A stretch of DNA of 64,000 bases from Onchocerca lupi (Eukaryota > Nematoda > Chromadorea > Rhabditida > Onchocercidae): the NCBI GenBank assembly GCA_028564675.1, contig JAOVVO010000154.1, positions 62,001 to 126,000 on the forward strand. Direction: 5' to 3'. Below are positions 1 to 11,994 of this stretch, in pieces. Position 1 is the first letter of the stretch. Every line of letters begins with the position of its first letter. The notes under the pieces are model-generated. The model did no database searches and was not told the DNA's origin. It saw only the letters and a program-made list of their open reading frames with translations. The position numbers and the translations under genes are program-made.

Positions 1-348
1 CTAATGTAAGATTAACAGAAACTGGCAGAGAAAAAAAAAGAAAAAACACATTTAAAATTTGAAAAAATTTTTCCTCTTTGAACAACTTAAACATCTATAA
101 ATAAGTAAATCATTTTTCACACACCCAATCTGTAACTAACTCGAAAAAGGAAAATGAATATTTTCTATGCTGGTCGTACATTTCAAGATAATTGGATACG
201 TGAAACGCTTAAATCATATGAAAAAGGGGAAAAAATAGAACTTTATTAAAAAATACCTCCTAAAAACAAAACCGAACTCATATTCATACAAATATGAGAT
301 GGAAGAAATACAATTATACACAAATATGATTACAAAACTATGACCACT
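1..348. other. Intergenic, 3' flank of NDUFA8
   Basis: AT-rich sequence with several A-runs and no convincing coding frame. Being just downstream of the minus-strand NDUFA8 stop, it should hold that gene's 3' UTR and polyadenylation site. I could not place either precisely. Confidence 0.5.
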
Positions 349-1745
349 TTATATATCGAAGAAATTGTGGCGCTGCTGATCGTAAGCACGACTGTCTTCA
401 CGTAAATGATAATCATCTGGTAGTTCTGCCAATACTTTCGCAGCTTCGGCTTTATAATCTCGAGCGTAATGTACTAAAGTATTAAAAAAAGGACAAACAT
501 GAAGAGAATCACATAAAATGCAAAACCGACCACAACGATTAAAAGCTAGAAAATACACTGAATCTTATCGAACGAAGAAAAAGACAGATATAGCTCTTTG
601 GCTTTGATAATAAAACAATTCAAATTTAATTAGTTACTTTTCATTTTAAAATTATTCTGGCACTAGCAAATCCATTTCAGTAGATCTTTATAATCAGATC
701 TGCTCTTATGATCTATAGGTTTCTATAGTCAAATCCGCTCTTATGATCTCAATATATTAAGCGTTGCTGTAACACTGTATAGTTTTTTGCTCAAGAGTAG
801 CGAATTCAAACAACAGAAAATATATAGAACTTGGATTAGCACTCCAACAATTTACTCATTTGGTCTAGAATACAAATGAACTACAAGAAAAGCAAGTGAA
901 CTAAAATAATATCGTAATTACCATGTTTTGGAAAATGCGCATTGTGCACATGCAATTTGCTGAAATATCCCACTTTCGGTCGAGTAATGTTCAAGTTTTC
1001 TTCCACGCAAATATCCAAACGACGTTGCTGCTCACGGCAACTGCAAACTTATTATTATTACTCATACCACAAGAAGTTATAGAAAACCCTGATAATAAAA
1101 TGGCATGTAAATGCTACAGTTATAAAATGTTCTTAAAACATCAGGAAATTAGTCGGTGTAGTCACTTTTGCATATGTATAGACTTTACTATCGTAGTAGA
1201 CCGGCTCATCACTCAAGCATAATTTTATAATTTCCAATCTAAGGAATTAATGAGAAGGAACAAACGGTGTAACGTAGAGTTTGGCAGTACTGTGATCAAT
1301 ACAATTAGCATAATGATCAACGCTTTCATTGCAAGTCTTTTTCAATGATTGTAGGAATTTAATACCGCATGCTGTAAGAGCTCGACCTTCTTTTAGCGAA
1401 AGACGTGGATCTTCTGTTTCTTGCCGGCGTAACATAAAATCCTACAAATTATACCACATTGACTCTTCCCAAGCACAAACAACAAAAATAAAAAATAATA
1501 AAATCAATTATGAGCAAATATAGTCAATTCATCTCATAATTTAAAAGAAAATTTTTCTTTGATAAAAAGGACCAAATTAATATTCAGTTCAATTGACAAA
1601 AATTGAAAAAACAAACTTTAACTTCCTTTTCACAGGCTTTGTGCATATATGGTATGACAGCTTTAAAGTAAGGTGTGGAAAGAGTAATTTCATGAGGTAC
1701 TGTTAGTTCCTCGTCTGAGGGCATCGGCATACTTTTGGTTATCAT
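349..1745 (-). CDS. NDUFA8: NADH:ubiquinone oxidoreductase subunit A8 (19 kDa, CHCH protein)
   Basis: Accessory subunit of mitochondrial complex I, in the intermembrane space. Four exons join cleanly: 1617-1745, 1266-1441, 922-1040 and 349-473 (549 nt, 182 aa; human protein is about 170). Recognised from the N-terminal PSDEELTVP stretch, the FML(x)RQETEDPR block, the second CHCH motif (CNESVDHYANC, later CREQQRRLDIC) and the C-terminal RDYKAEAAKVLAELPDDYH block that I associate with nematode orthologues. The family has two twin CX9C motifs. Here the second is intact, although its middle spacer is 12 residues rather than the usual 11. The first keeps only its outer cysteines: the two inner positions are Arg and Ser at exact spacing. 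The start ATG at 1743-1745 lies 36 bases after a strong T-rich AG, a likely spliced-leader acceptor. The identification is firm; the start is probable. Confidence 0.88.
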
Positions 1746-2854
1746 TCCCTTAAAATGAGAGTATTGATATGCAAATTCTACAAAAAAAGAAAAAAAAAGC
1801 AGAAAATTACCTTTTCTCTTACTAACAAGTACATACTGGTTAAATCTCAAATAAAAGATGGTGTAAAGAGAGAAGCGAATAGAATGATCAGATAGATGAT
1901 CAGTGAAAAATGCTAATAGACGGATGATAGTTCGGGCGACAAGTTTTACAAATGATCACTGATATGGCTGGCAAGAATTTCTCACATACATCGGTCCACT
2001 CCATAACTTCCAACTCTCTTCTTCTCCCACAAAGAAGTGAAAAAGAAATATAAATGAATTAAATAAGCTATTCTAACAAGCAAGTAATGTCCTTCAGTAT
2101 AATCGGTAATCGAGGTCACAGCAGGTCATTTATGCTTATATTTTTTGCAGAATCAACAACACTCTCCTACTCTCTATAAACCATTCCAGCTGGCAAGTTA
2201 CTTGCCCAAAAACTTTACCCACAAACACTCCGCACCTTCAACCTCTACTCACCCACCCGCTACCGTTTATTCTGCTAAGGAGAACACCTCGCTCGTCCAA
2301 TATTTATACAACGGCAATGAAAACGTCCATCTCAGCATGGATTCAACGAAGTGCGATAGTGGAAACAGAGGAACTTGCTGGTGGATAGGATCTGAAGATA
2401 TCTGCTAACTGGTCGAGGCCTAAAAATTAAGTTGTAAAACATTGTCAAAACAACTGAAAAAACGTTCGAAATTTCTAAAAATTCAATTTCTATGCAAATT
2501 TGGTAGCTTAACTGTAGTATAAAAGCCATGCTAGAAGTACTAGAAATTAGAAATTATTTCCTGATCAAGTTTCCTTGCAAAGTGCACTGGATGCATAAAG
2601 TTGTGTAAGTCCATAATTGACTTCCTGGCGAATAATTTTACTGAAATCGAAAAATTGAAAATTTCTGCTTGTTTCGGCTGGTGTTTACAATCATATTGAC
2701 CGAAATACTTGAAATCTGACCCGAAATCTCAAGAAACGTTTTCTAAAAACAAACTTTACAAAATTTGGTATATTCGAATATTTCTGGGCAGGTTTAAAAT
2801 TTTGAAATTAAATAAAGCCTTCAGAAATAAAGTTGCAATCCATAACTGTCATAG
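1746..2854. other. Intergenic between divergent genes, with one possible exon
   Basis: Separates NDUFA8 (-) from the PDZ gene (+), so both promoters should lie here. An open frame at 2151-2408 (+) opens directly after a good T-rich acceptor. It encodes a Ser/Thr/Pro/His-rich stretch (QQHSPTLYKPF, STHPPATVYSAKEN). It could be a 5' exon of the PDZ gene or chance; I found no convincing donor. The rest shows nothing recognisable. Confidence 0.35.
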
Positions 2855-5135
2855 ATGAAAGTATTTAAAGTTTTGCGAAGTACACAAACTACGTCATCAC
2901 CGTCGCAAGCACAATTACTGAAAAGTAAATCATCGAATAGCGAAGATCAAGTGGTCGACAATAACGGTATAAAGCGAAAACAGCAATCATCTTTCAGCCG
3001 GTCCTCATCATCGTCGCAATTCAAGACAGCTCTCAAAAGTCTATACGTTGCATAGCTAACGCGATTTCAAGCAAAAAGCATCCAGGTATTCAGAAGAAGA
3101 ATTTCCAAACTAAAGTTTCCGTTCTTCCGCTGAATACGTACGAAATTGTTTCAGTTATAGTTTTGAATTTTTATATTAGTATTTGGAAATTTTGCAATTG
3201 AAAAAACTGAAACTTCAAAGGAAAATCTTGAACGGCTTCATCGACTTCTTGATGGAAAGAAAACGTGAAGAATGTATATCTTCGCCGAAAGCTGAAATTC
3301 CGCGAATACAAAGCAATCTTGGTTTTCCATGTGAATTACCGGATGACCTCGTTACGGATGTTAACATACAAGCGAAATTCGATCAGAAGGATAAAAAAGT
3401 GACGAATTTGAATTTCACTGAAAATCTATCAATAATTGCATTATTTTTAAAAAATTTTAAACTGTTCAACAAGTCGATCTTTACACCATGATGATATTCT
3501 ATCTTTTTCAAGGAATGATTTAATTAGCCGGTTTTTAAGGATTGTTACTTGATGATCTGATTTTTCAGATAGGTGTTACTATAACTAGGTCGCTGCTCAT
3601 TCTTAGAATCGAGGAATATTCAATATTTTATGAAAAGTTGAAAATATGCGATTTCTTAACACATCTTGACAATGAACCAATAATTAATAAAAAAGAATTC
3701 TACGATAAACTGAAGTTACTGCGAACTGCTGGCAAAGAGGTTGTGTATGATCTCAAACTTTGTCTTTCCTCTTCTTTTCCTCAATTTATTTCAAATTAGT
3801 TAGAGAAATTTGCTTCGAATTTCAGTTTAATTTGCGATTGCGAAGGCCATTGTGGAATACGCCAGCTACTAGATTACCAAAGGGTTATGATCGCGCACCA
3901 GGATACAGTTATATTCGCGGCCTGATGATCCTTTATCCGGGCGGTAATCTGGGAATGAACGTCAAGTCATATAACAATAAAGTTTGTTTCCCGTTTTACT
4001 GATTATTGCTCTAAGAGCGTGTTGTCAAATTATGTCATGAGTTTTTCGAATTCTAACCTTTCACAAAATTTTTAGAAAAGATTTGTTGCTTATAAATCTC
4101 AATTGGCCTGCTCTTAAACATTATGTAACTTTGGGAGCATAAAATATCAGTATTTAATTTTCTTAAATTCAATATTGGGTAATTCTTTTGCTCTTTCTTT
4201 ATACTAAATTTGCTGCCTCATTTCAGGTATACGTAACGAGTACAGATCAGATGAGTATGGCATCAGCCGCTTGTTTAATGGGTGACTGTATTGTTGACGT
4301 AGATGGTATACCGATTACCTCAACTGTATCATGTGGTGAACGAGTCATTTCAGGACTCAAACAGCGTAAATTTGTAAGTTACATGTGCTTAGAGAATTAA
4401 TTCTTAAGCTATCAATATCAAAACTCAAATTTCCAAACTAAAACTCATTTGATAGGTGTTGATGACAATCGAAAGAGCGGTAGATGTGCAAGCTATACGA
4501 GTAGTTAAATTTGTGTTGCTTGTTGAAAAAATCCCTGAAAAGGATCCCAGGTATTAAATCTTTTATAATTACATGGATGCAGAATTTTAAGATTGATTTT
4601 CGTTCTTCCATAAATTTGAATAATTTTTTGATTACTGGGATTTTTTTTCTAAATTTTTGAGATTTATGAAAATAGGATGGCACAAGACACGACCAAAATT
4701 GGTCTGGATGAAGCAGACAAAATTCGGCAAAATGCTCTACCAACGACTTTGAAAAGCATTTATCGTGGAAAACGTGAACCTGGCCAGAAGTATTTTTTTT
4801 TTCCTTTACTAGCCTTCATATTCTACGATTCCTTTGAATGACAATTTTCAGACTTTGATTTTTATGTTACCTCAGCACTATTTACGCTCATAACTAGCCG
4901 TAGCCACTCACTTGTTTGCATTATAACGTGCAAGAGACGTCAAAATCTTCCTTATATTTTAATCCTCAGGCGTTTGGTGATCCATGAGATGTCGATGTTC
5001 ACGCCAATCGGTGCCGATCCGTTTAATCCATTGTTGATGCAGGCGGTACCACCCAAAAGGATGGACGCTCTGCATGCTAGTAAATCAGGTCAAGTGAATA
5101 TTTCGACTCCTATACAGCGATCGAAGTCGAAGTAA
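2855..5135 (+). CDS. PDZ-domain protein, nematode-type, two tandem PDZ-like modules
   Basis: Probable scaffold protein. Frame-consistent exons: 2855-3046, 3180-3398, 3569-3739, 3826-3981, 4227-4373, 4456-4550, 4676-4789 and 4970-5135 (1260 nt, 419 aa). All sites are GT-AG. The first PDZ-like module runs across exons 2-4 (carboxylate-loop-like KKIGVTITRSLL, then KICDFLTHLDNEPI). The second spans exons 4-6 (GYSYIRGLMILYPGGNLGMNVKSYN, then MGDCIVDVDGIPI). The N-terminus (exon 1) is Ser/Thr/Gln/Lys-rich and likely disordered. The C-terminus is a basic, conserved-looking tail (PIGADPFNPLLMQAVPPK). The gene lies head-to-head with NDUFA8. Exon 1 and the start are the weakest part; an extra 5' exon near 2151 is possible. 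The domain call is good, but I do not recognise a specific orthologue. Confidence 0.72.
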
Positions 5136-7235
5136 ATAATTACAATGATTATAATTATGGTCCTACAAAGTGAGGTGATTTATGCGTGATTCTTTAAAAT
5201 TTGACGTCAAATTTTGTTTTTTGACAGAGCTTTTGATGCGTTTTATGAGATTTACCATAAATTATTATCTGGAGTATAAGTGTATAAAAAACTGCAAAGT
5301 CAATAATATGACATGTACTTGCAGTTCTGTATTTGTATCATTCTAATATAAGGCTAAATTGCTATTCATTTCAAAGTATTCGCGATCCCAATTTTTTTTT
5401 TTTTTATGGTGAGCATAAATTGAAATAAGTTTAAAAGGAAGAAAGTATTTTTTTCATGTACCACTCGGATTATGTGGAATAAATTTTTGCTTTTTTTTTC
5501 TGAAGTTCCAGATGTGAACCTGATGTAACGTTTTTAGATGATTAGATGATCTACTTGACTATCTAAATGCTACAAATTAAAAAATTACAAGTAGAAGCAT
5601 GAATTATTTTGATGGATTTAGCATAGTGATGTTGGACGCGAATTTTTACAGTGTCCATCTGGCTAATTTTCATCTTTCAAATTGTTCCCAAAGTTTATCA
5701 TTATTCTGAAACATGTCATACAATATATGAAGGCATAAAATGAACTTATGTTTCAAATTATACAGTTTTCTAGCAACCTCGGGATTTTTATCATCTGTTA
5801 AAAGTGTTTTTCAACTCTCATTTATTGATTTCCATACCTGATTCAAGTTTGGATCAATTTCAAATACTTTTCATTGGTCATTTATTATGAAGACCAAGTT
5901 TCAGTATCTCTCAAATTTAAATTTCTTGAATTCTTCGATCTCTCTTTTAATTTTCTTTTAAAATACTTGTTCTTAGATATCCCAAAATTATCCCTTAATA
6001 TATTTTAAAATTCTTATAGTTCTATTTCAGCTACTCTGATTATTGTTATACCTTTGCTCCATTACATAAATAGATGAAATACTACTACCAAAACATGATT
6101 AAAAAATTAAAATGCCATTTTTTGATATGTAATAATAAAAAGCTAATTTTTACTTCTCATTTAATGATTTCTATGTTCTAATAATGGCACTAAAATACTT
6201 AGACTTTTTATATCATATATATTATATAAATCATATATATATCATATTATATATGTATCATATATGATATATATCATATATCAATGCTTTTTATATCATA
6301 TATTTTTCTGATTTATGGCAGTTATCAAATTAAATTGATTTTTTTTACATTTTTTTTTCCAATTTTACTGAACTTTTTAATTTCAAATTAAAATAAGATA
6401 AGCAACTTTCGAAATGATGCGCTTGTTCTATGCAAACCTAATTATAAAACAATTTTATATTGTTGATAATGATCAAACAATGCTTATCATGTGACTTGAA
6501 ATATCCATTTGAGAGCCATCTTCGAAAACTTTTTCTCGACCTTTCGAGCGATCAATGGATTTAATTGTCAATCGATATAGCAGTTATGTTATTTTTGCAT
6601 TCCTGTATGAAAAAGCATCATGAATCTTTCGAACACTCAAAAAATCTGGAATATTTAAAGGAGGAATGAAAAAGTATTGCTTCCTGGGTTTATAAAAACC
6701 TCTTCTTTTTCAAAACTAATTTTGAAGGCCTTCGCTGAAAGGTTTGAATTATAAAAGAAATCTATTAACTATTTTAAAAATAAAAGATCACTCTCATTTC
6801 TTCTGCAACAGACTTTTCCAGCTAGAAAATTCACTTACATTTCATTCGAAACCGTCTCTTCTGAGAATTACGATTATTTTATTTTGAAAATCTATCGAAA
6901 TCAATTAAAGATATTCTTTCTTCATCAGTTGATCACTTTGTCATAGTGTTTATTCGCAATCGATCTTGTGTTGAGGCTAATGACATTATTCCAAATTCCT
7001 GATAATGTGGATCTTTTTGAAATGCTGATAAAACTTTGGTAAAGCATCACATCTCGTTCCTCTCTTAGAAAAAATTGGCTTGAATATATAAGTCTTTCTT
7101 CTTCTACTGCTGATAAGTTTAGTTTTCACTTGTGGTTTAGATAAGTTTCTTTATTAATCCCAAAGAAATGGTTTCTAATTCATTGACTTTAGAAGGCAGG
7201 TGTGTCGATAAAACCAAAATATTTATAATACAAAA
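5136..7235. other. Intergenic AT-rich stretch
   Basis: About 2.1 kb without a convincing coding frame on either strand. It contains the TA-rich palindromic tract listed separately and many T- and A-runs. The 3' UTR of the PDZ gene should fall near its start. Confidence 0.5.
6213..6302. repeat. Imperfect ATAT/ATCATA palindromic tract
   Basis: About 90 bases built almost only of TATATCATAT-like units, read in both directions (TATCATATATATT, ATATGATATATATCATAT). It is self-complementary and could form a cruciform or hairpin. It looks like a decayed TA microsatellite, not a gene. Confidence 0.7.
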
Positions 7236-9570
7236 CTAGCTGGACACGGCCTCCTCCGGTGACAGATCCAGCTAATATATGGCGCTAGGCATGCTTCGCA
7301 TGTCTGACCACTCCAGCTAGTGTATATAAATAATGTTAATGCTCGTTTGTTCGAAATCTTAAACCTCCGAAAGTTCTTAAACACGCGCCTTATCTGTATT
7401 AATTCAAAATTTAGATATCGAAAAGGCTTTACCTATTGCTTTGAAATTTTGACACCACTTTGTATTTGAATACAGCATGTTTTTATATACGCGTTGCTGT
7501 AGTTCAGTCTGATTTAGTTTGGAAAAAAGGAAAAGAGAAAGCGCATGTTTCTAGTATTGGGAAAAAAACTGATACTTTGTAATTTGATTTGTAGTTTGAT
7601 TGGATTGGAGACTGATTCTTGCTATTGTGATTAGGCTAGGTCAGCAATAAGTGTGAAGAGGTTTTTTGTGTCTTGTGTGACAGAGATGAATGCTGTTGAG
7701 AAATGTTTTATTGACTGATGAGGAGTGTTTCTTTGCAACAATTATCGGACAACATCCAGGCAAATTAACCACTGGGTCATTCTTTCCTTTTCGGCAATAG
7801 AAAAGAATACTATTCAAGTGAATTGTCCGATTATTGCTACTTGTTGCGTTGCTTTGAACTGTCGTACTGGAACCCCTGGAACTCCGAACTGTTGCTGTTG
7901 CTGCGTCAATCTTTGTCGTTTATCTGTGAATTAGAGTGTTTTGGTGGTAAACATGTTTGACGTCCCGTTGAAACTATGTCGCGCCACTTGATCTTTAGTA
8001 TTTTTTTTGTTTTATAATACTGTCATGGCATTATTTGACATCTTTCAGTTTTCGCCACATCTAATATGTTTAATTTCACAATACTTGTATGTATATAATA
8101 TTTTTTGTTGTTCCATTGTCTGTGTAAATATAGAGATTTTCTGGTTTTCGATTCTAGAACACGCAACATATAATTGTCCATTTGAGAAGCAATCCGTCTT
8201 TAGATCTAAATCGCACAATTCCAAAGATTGACCCTGAGCTTTGTTGATGGTAAATGCAAACACCGCCAGTCGCATTGGGAATTGTAATCTCTTTAGCTGA
8301 AATGGTATATCCATTGGAATTATAGGAACGAAGAATGAGGATATCCTTACCTTCGAAAGGTCCTTCAAGATTGTCGCTTCCATGATATTGCTCATCAATT
8401 TTTTCCAGGAAACTGCGTGCCGTTGCAAAGTTTTGGCCAGTTGATATTTCGCAACATGATAATTGGTACGCTGACTTTCATCACAGTGCGTGAGGTGGCA
8501 TCCTGGCAGATCGAGTCAACTCAAAAATTCTGTTGAATTCGTAACCGCTTCATCTGCTTCCACAACAGTATCAACGGACTTATATGTGACTGTCTCACTT
8601 TGAATGTCAGGATGTAAAATATCGTTAAATTCGTCAACGTCCTTGTTTTTGGCTGCAAAAGTAGCTCGTTCACTGAGCCAATCGTGATTCTTATAAGCTG
8701 TTTGAATATCGGAATATTTTTTCAACAACTCTTTTTTTGACGTCACTAAATTACAGAAGTTGTGAGGCAATGAAATTCGTCCCGTGGTTAGATCAACCGG
8801 CACTTTTCCGTTCCCAATTTCCGGCAAATTGATCTGAGAATATTCTAGCTTATCGATCGTTTCGCAGCTGAACACGCATATTTGTAGTTAATTCTAACGT
8901 CTTTACATTTCGCTACAAAATAGAATATTTCAGGCAATTATTTATTTCGTTCATTGGTGTCAATCGAGGAATTTCAGATAATGTTCGCCTGAAATTTCCT
9001 GCAGGCAATATTAATGCGCTCTGAAAAAAAAAAAAAAAGTTCTACACAAATCTTGTAATGACCAGTTAAGAGAACGATTTTTTGTGCGCTATTGTGCATT
9101 CATCCAAGATAAGAAGTTTGCATTTTGCATTATTTTTCCTATGCCAGATGTTTTGGAAATGTTGCATGTGGAAGTTTCAATGAATTGCATTCTCAATTTC
9201 AAAGCGGAATAAGCAGTTCTTCCATCTGGTGGCAAGCTATTCCAGACGATGCAGGAATTAAAGCTATGCCATTTTGGAATCGAGTTGTTGCAAGAATCAA
9301 TCTAATTAGAAACGTTTTACCAGTTCCTCCTGGCGCACCTAAAAAGAATTTTCCAACTCCCTTAGTGACAATTTCCATTATTTGATCGTAAAAATGCTTT
9401 TGCTCAAACGTTAATTTAGAAATATTTGATTGAAAATATGACAAAAAATCAGTCGTGTAATTTTGTTCGCGACGCAATTCTACATCAAGCAAAGCAGTAG
9501 CAGATCGATTCGGTGATGGTATTCCCAGTTGATTGAGAACTTTGTTCGCGATTTTTTTTATAAGCACAAG
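7236..9570 (-). mobile_element. Helitron-type element, copy A (5'-truncated, decayed)
   Basis: The minus strand carries the end of a PIF1-like helicase (8045-9567). About 700 bases downstream of it are colinear with the same region of copy B (7321-8100 matches the reverse complement of about 58640-59517). At the 3' side this ends in an AT-rich end module (7321-7345, TATATAAATAATGTTAATG). Next to it is an 85-base segment (7236-7320) bounded by inverted CTAGCTGGA/TCCAGCTAG, with a GCATG-TTC-GCATG-type hairpin inside. Helitrons classically end in CTRR after a short GC hairpin. The Rep part and left end are missing: helicase homology stops near 9567. It lies between the PDZ and coiled-coil genes. 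Confidence 0.75.
8045..9567 (-). pseudogene. PIF1-like Helitron helicase fragment, copy A
   Basis: C-terminal part of a Helitron Rep/helicase, a SF1 DNA helicase. Order on the minus strand: ANKVLNQLGIPSPNRSA block (9560-9480), Walker A GAPGGTGKTFLIR (about 9340-9290), Walker B in another frame near 9090 (LILDECTIAHKKS), then LPEIGNGKVPVDLTTGRISLP (about 8840-8760). The C-terminal motifs are RLQFPMRLAVFAFTINKAQGQSLELC and GQLYVACSRIE (about 8300-8150). At least three frame breaks, an internal A-run near 9030 and loss of everything N-terminal make it non-functional. The Walker B aspartate is kept here, unlike in copies B and C. The helicase family is certain; the decay is seen directly. Confidence 0.85.
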
Positions 9571-10504
9571 TTATAGATAGATAAAAATAAACAAATAAAG
9601 GTATCATATCATATGAATAGAATTTGAAAAAGAAAGAATTAGTATCAATTATATTAAATTATAAGTCACCAATACTTCTGATGGATTTGAACATTTAATC
9701 TATAGAAAAATGAAGAAAGTTATGAGTTAATATTTTAGCATTAAATTTGCATCAAATTAAGTTAAATCAAAATTAATTCGAAGAAAATTAATTGAGCAAA
9801 AGATTGATCCAAAGAAATATTCAGAATTAATGTAATAAAATTTGTTTAGATTAAATTGATGCTTTTTTTCAAACAAATTAAGCTAATTTTTATTAAAGAA
9901 AAAGAATTTTAAATTCAAATTTTAACAGATATTTATATGCCATAACAGAAAGCATTTTAATTCTTTTTATCATTTTTTCTTTCTTTCCTTGGATAAATCC
10001 ATGTAACATAATAAGCATAGGCAAATGAATCATATATACGCATCAGGGCACAAGAACGTTACAAGGCTAAGGCTTGTAGGAATTCTCGATCTTACCCTTA
10101 AATCTTATATGCAGTCTTTTATTAATGTGTGAATCTCCGGCCGCTATCAAATCCAGAGATAATCCGTATATAAAAAGAGAGCTTTTAGGGGAACGTGATC
10201 ATTGTCAGCAGCAATCTTGGCGGAACCAATGCAAAAGGTTTTTCTACGTTGGTGTTTATAATGCAACTGTTTTGCAGGTTGGTCCATATTAGATCGGTGT
10301 CTTCAACTTCAATGAAATCAGTCTTTTCAACATCAATATCAGTGGCAAATCAGTTTCAATCCAATATCAAAGCATTTCCAAAGACAGGAGAAGCGACAAT
10401 TCAGCACAGGACCACTGTTAGTATTTTTTATATTTACCGTATTTTGTTCATTTATTGTTTACTATTGTACAGTGCGATATTGTCCGTAATATCATATTAT
10501 CCAA

Positions 10505-10620
10505 GAAAGCCTATTGCTGACCTAGCAGAGTCAAAATAGCAAAAAGCGATTCTAATCTAACCAATCTATAATCCAAGTTACAAACCGATCAGAATTTTTT
10601 CTCCAACAGCTGGATGGTTT
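10505..10620 (+). mobile_element. Relic of the Helitron 3' region
   Basis: Begins with CTATTGCTGACCTAGCAGAG and runs through AATCTAACCAATCTATAATCC. It matches copy B downstream of its helicase (about 59209-59295, CTATTGCTGACCTAATCGAA) in the same orientation, with substitutions and small gaps. The fragment is too short to show either terminus. Confidence 0.6.
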
Positions 10621-10662
10621 TAAATTTCACAAATATGCCTTATATATTTGTGAAATTTAAAA
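10618..10662. repeat. Perfect 18-bp inverted repeat, 9-base loop
   Basis: Arms 10618-10635 (TTTTAAATTTCACAAATA) and 10645-10662 are exact reverse complements, separated by TGCCTTATA. It abuts the Helitron relic. It could be a transcription-end hairpin, a tiny palindromic transposon scar or chance. The 18-bp perfect stem is short for a miRNA precursor. Confidence 0.75.
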
Positions 10663-11994
10663 GTTTTCTTACATATTACTCAATCATCCAGATCCTTGAA
10701 TTTCATTCCGCTAACTAGTAAATAGCAAGACTTTTTTGCAAAAGAATAAATTTAGTACTTTTTTATGGTAAAATTTAAAATCGTTTGAAAAAAAAGTAAC
10801 AAAGTTCTTGGGGGAAAGTACCCAAAAAATAAGAAATGGATTGTTCCCAGTAATGAGTAACTTATAAATTAAAGAGTATCTCGGCAATATCTCAGCAAAA
10901 AAGCAGCTTATGTGAAATGAAGCGAGAGATCGACAGAAATGATCCAATCCATCATTATATCTCAATTCCGAAAAAATAAAGAAATAAATGTTCAGAAGGA
11001 ATGATATAAAATTTACTGATAGCACTGAAGCTAATCCAATATCTAAATTATGCTCCAAATTTCGACAATTATCAGCTCGAATTTTCCAGCGAATATCTAC
11101 CATTCACTACAACTCACACGCCTTAAGCGAGTTTTCATACAAAACAGAAAATCTCCACAACAATTATGGAAACTATTTAGCGAAAACAACATCCTCTGAA
11201 TTTTATGGAAAACGACTTATATTTATCGTTTTTTTTTATATTTAAAACTACTCCGATTTAAGAACTTGGCTTCAAACTTTTCGAAAGATACTAAACTGAA
11301 AAATTTATAATTGATTTGGCTGATTGGACGAACTTCCCTTTCCTTGATTACCGACTTTAACTTTCTTGAAAAAAAAAAAAGATTTTAACCCATCAGAGAA
11401 AAAGCAAAAGTATGCACAAAAGCAAAAATGTCAAAAATAACTAATTCCCATGTATTTATTTCTCATCTTAAATTTCCAATACAGTTTAATAATTTCTTGA
11501 ATATTCTAAAATGTAAAACTATCGTAAAAGAATAACAGTTAGATAACAATCTGTGTTGCAATGCTCTATACAATATCATAATAAATACAGTTCTGATATC
11601 AATAAATCATCTAGAATTTAAGAAACACTTTTCCTGGCATTATGATTCAGATCTTGACAAGTCCGACGAATTTCAAAAAAAAGAAAGATTTGGGTGTATC
11701 TAATACAATGATTGAAAATTAATAAACGAACTCGAAATTTTTGAAAAAGAAAATTCGGAAAATTCGAAAAAAAAAAAGGACCAAAAATCGGTGCAATGAA
11801 CTCAACGAATAATAAAATCATGCTATTTTTGGTCTCCAAAACTGAAAAATAATACTTGCAGTCGAAATAGGAAAATTAAGATGTTCATTCATTATAATCA
11901 ACATAATAACAGACACAAAAACTATTTCTAATGAAAAAGTAATTTGCTTTAAAATTCATAATGAAAACAGAAAAGATATCTTCTCCGGCATTGT

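Larger units (their letters stand above)
9571..11994. other. Intergenic, one possible short coding exon
   Basis: Mostly AT-rich and featureless. A frame at 10261-10435 (+) begins ATG and gives an Arg/Ser-rich, acid-poor segment (RLVHIRSVSSTSMKSVFSTS) resembling a mitochondrial presequence; a GT donor follows at 10429-10434. The continuation runs into a Helitron relic, so I do not annotate a gene. A frame at 10988-11245 (+) is also open but resembles nothing I know. A perfect hairpin lies at 10618-10662. Confidence 0.35.

Noticed and set aside
8007..8231. Plus-strand frame beside copy A
   Set aside because: Antisense to the end of the helicase (GQLYVACSR), so not independent.
9125..9385. Plus-strand frame with PGAPKK motif
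   Set aside because: Antisense of the helicase Walker A region.
10711..11103. 130-residue minus-strand open frame with hydrophobic runs
   Set aside because: Composition follows AT-rich DNA (Phe, Leu, Asn, Lys), overlaps another frame on the opposite strand, and has no motif or splice context.
11618..11839. Minus-strand frame near the coiled-coil 3' end
   Set aside because: Lies beyond the confident stop at 11995-11997 and is low complexity.
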